From positions 2,935,501 to 2,999,500 of the forward strand of contig NC_018010.1 in assembly GCF_000265405.1 (NCBI RefSeq): a stretch of DNA of 64,000 bases. Direction: 5' to 3'. Shown one piece after another: positions 62,319 through 64,000 of the stretch. This DNA is from Belliella baltica DSM 15883 (GTDB taxonomy: Bacteria > Bacteroidota > Bacteroidia > Cytophagales > Cyclobacteriaceae). The notes beneath the pieces were generated by a model. The model was not told the DNA's origin. It did not search any database and saw only the letters and a list, made by a program, of their open reading frames with translations. Each line of letters starts with the position of its first letter. The first letter of the stretch is position 1. Both the position numbers and the translations under genes were made by a program.

Positions 62319-64000
62319 ATGAAAAATATTCTACTCCTATTCCTATTTCTCTTTACCTTTTCCAATCTTTCCTTTGCCCAAAAGGATTATTATTTTCCTG
62401 GAGAAACATTCACAGATGACATCCCTTCGCCTTATTCTTATTTAGGATACCATGTTGGTGAATGGCATACCCGCTATGACCGCATGGTCGGTTATTTGGA
62501 GAAATTAGCGGAATCATCGGATATGGCAGAATTGAAGACTGTGGGATATACCAATCAACTCAGACCACTCGTCGTTTTGGTAATCAGCAATGCAAATAAT
62601 ATCAGTAATCTGGAAAATATCAGAAATAATCATTTGAAGCTTGTTGACCCGAAAGTGGATATGCCTGATGTGAGCACTATGCCTGCAATTATCAATTTGG
62701 CTTATAGCGTCCATGGGAATGAACCTTCTGGAGGTGAAGCAGCTATTTTATCTGCTTATTGGTTGTTGGCTTCTCAAAGTGACAAGGCCAAAGGAATACG
62801 TGATAATGCAGTAGTTATGATTGATCCTGCTATCAACCCTGATGGAAGAGACCGCCATACCAATTGGGCGAATATGCACCGTGGCTTCCCTCCTGTGGCT
62901 GATCCATTGGATAGAGAGCACAACGAAATCTGGCCAAGTGGTCGTGTGAATCACTATTGGTTTGACTTGAATAGAGATTGGCTGCCATTAGCACAAGTAG
63001 AGACCCAAAGTAAGATTGCTTGGTATCACTCATGGTATCCAAATGTGGTCGGCGATTTTCATGAAATGGGAACTAATAGCACTTATTTCTTCGAACCTAC
63101 CAAACCATTTGGAAGTGAAAATCCTGTTGTTCCTAGAAAGAACTATGATGAGATCAACAATAAATTCGCTGGCTATTTCTCCAAGGCATTAGATGAAATT
63201 GGTAGTTTGTATTGGACTAAAGAGACCTTTGATAACAGCTACCCAGGATACGGATCTACCTATCCTGATATTCAAGGAGGCTTGGGATTGGTGTTTGAAC
63301 AAGGGAGTTCAAGAGGGCATATCCAAAGCTCTCAAAGAGGTGATATCACGTTTCAATTTACCATCAGGAATCAGCTAAAAATATCCATGGCCACCATGGA
63401 AGCTGGTGTAAAAGAGCGGATTTACATGCATCAGTATTTGAGAGAATTCTTTAAAACAGGAATGGATGAAGCTGCCAAAAATTCTGTCAAATCTTATGTT
63501 TTTGGTGATGAATATGATGAATCAAAAAACAGATTATTCCTAAAGCTACTTTTAGATCATAAAATAAAAGTATATGATAATGATAGAGATATAAGTGTAA
63601 AAGGAAAGCAATTTAAGAAAGGAAAATCATGGGTAGTTCCCACTTCTCAACCACAATATAGAATGGTGAGAACCATGTTTGAGAAAGTGACAGAGTTTGC
63701 AGATTCCGTATTCTATGATGCTTCTTCATGGACAATGGCCTTAGCCTACAATGTTCCTTTTGAAAGTCAATCTGGATTTTCAGCAGGGAAAGAATTGAGC
63801 AGTTTAGAAACACAAGAATTAGCTTTTCCAGAAATAGGAAATTATGTTGCATATATGGTTGATTGGTCTGATTATTTTGCTCCAAAATTCCTTCATGCTA
63901 TACAAAATGCAGGAGTTCACGTTGAATCCAATGCCTTACCATTCACTTCTTTGACCGATCAAGGAGAAAAAGAATTCCCCGCGGGTTCATTGATAATTCC
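62319..64000 (+). CDS. M14 family zinc carboxypeptidase (partial, runs off the window)
   Basis: The ATG at 62319 opens a frame that continues to the window end (560 codons, no stop). A signal peptide (NILLLFLFLFTFSNLSFAQ) is followed by an M14 domain with the zinc ligands in SVHGNEPSGGEAA, INPDGRDRHT, and a downstream GDFHEMGTNSTYFFEP. It is probably a secreted or periplasmic peptidase of the long Bacteroidota type. Confidence 0.9.
   Translation, partial: MKNILLLFLFLFTFSNLSFAQKDYYFPGETFTDDIPSPYSYLGYHVGEWHTRYDRMVGYLEKLAESSDMAELKTVGYTNQLRPLVVLVISNANNISNLENIRNNHLKLVDPKVDMPDVSTMPAIINLAYSVHGNEPSGGEAAILSAYWLLASQSDKAKGIRDNAVVMIDPAINPDGRDRHTNWANMHRGFPPVADPLDREHNEIWPSGRVNHYWFDLNRDWLPLAQVETQSKIAWYHSWYPNVVGDFHEMGTNSTYFFEPTKPFGSENPVVPRKNYDEINNKFAGYFSKALDEIGSLYWTKETFDNSYPGYGSTYPDIQGGLGLVFEQGSSRGHIQSSQRGDITFQFTIRNQLKISMATMEAGVKERIYMHQYLREFFKTGMDEAAKNSVKSYVFGDEYDESKNRLFLKLLLDHKIKVYDNDRDISVKGKQFKKGKSWVVPTSQPQYRMVRTMFEKVTEFADSVFYDASSWTMALAYNVPFESQSGFSAGKELSSLETQELAFPEIGNYVAYMVDWSDYFAPKFLHAIQNAGVHVESNALPFTSLTDQGEKEFPAGSLII

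Overview
The window comes from the chromosome of a Bacteroidota bacterium, most likely of the Cytophagales / Cyclobacteriaceae (Algoriphagus-like). The evidence is the short primary sigma factor, promoters of the form TTTG-N19-TAnnTTTG, a bacillithiol gene (bshB1), DUF4221 and 6-bladed propeller lipoproteins, remains of an OMP_b-brl_3 TonB receptor, and AT-rich coding sequence. This assignment is inferred from gene content, not from a database search.

Left chromosomal part (1-24.6 kb). A hydrolase tail and a one-polypeptide restriction-modification enzyme are followed by an intergenic stretch rich in hairpins, with a 21-nt repeat that reads as perfect leucine heptads but has no start codon. 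Next come a collapsed TonB receptor gene, lhgO and a propeller lipoprotein, and then a dense housekeeping block: thrS, infC-rpmI-rplT, tRNA-Met, a START-like protein, an LptF/LptG permease, rpsO-pnp, rpoD, trxB, an M23/LysM peptidase, bshB1, pdxH, yqgE and a DUF349 protein.

Integrated element (about 24.6-56.0 kb). A 31-kb island sits in a tRNA-Thr gene. The intact tRNA is at the left end, a 45-nt copy of its 3' half is at the right end, and a Bacteroidetes-type tyrosine integrase lies just inside the right end. All five differences between the two att copies preserve or improve tRNA pairing. This suggests that the right copy is the displaced host 3' end and that the left 3' half came with the element. 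The cargo has two redox/electrophile blocks. The first is HxlR diverging from DoxX, an NmrA-type SDR, an NAD(P)H-binding protein and a flavin LLM oxidoreductase. The second has an NmrA SDR, an SDR split by an IS91-like element, SnoaL, a membrane protein, DoxX, an NAD(P)H-binding protein, a LigB-type dioxygenase, a DUF5519 protein and a hotdog thioesterase. A TetR regulator with two matching operator-like sites then precedes an RND efflux operon, a patatin and an acyl-carrier-like protein with no visible carrier serine. Four insertion sequences (IS21, IS91-like, IS256, IS3) have cut host genes. Conjugation genes are absent: a parA tail, a small basic protein and two DUF genes are all that is left of the backbone, so the element looks decayed or dependent on another element. 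Two unexplained non-coding segments (26.1-26.7 kb with twin nested hairpins, and 30.4-31.4 kb with a duplicated block) also lie in the island.

Right chromosomal part (56-64 kb). This holds a DUF4221 lipoprotein, a 5'-truncated SLC13 transporter, a cold-shock protein with a partner gene, an XdhC/MocA-type pair, a DUF1080 protein and the start of an M14 carboxypeptidase that runs off the window.
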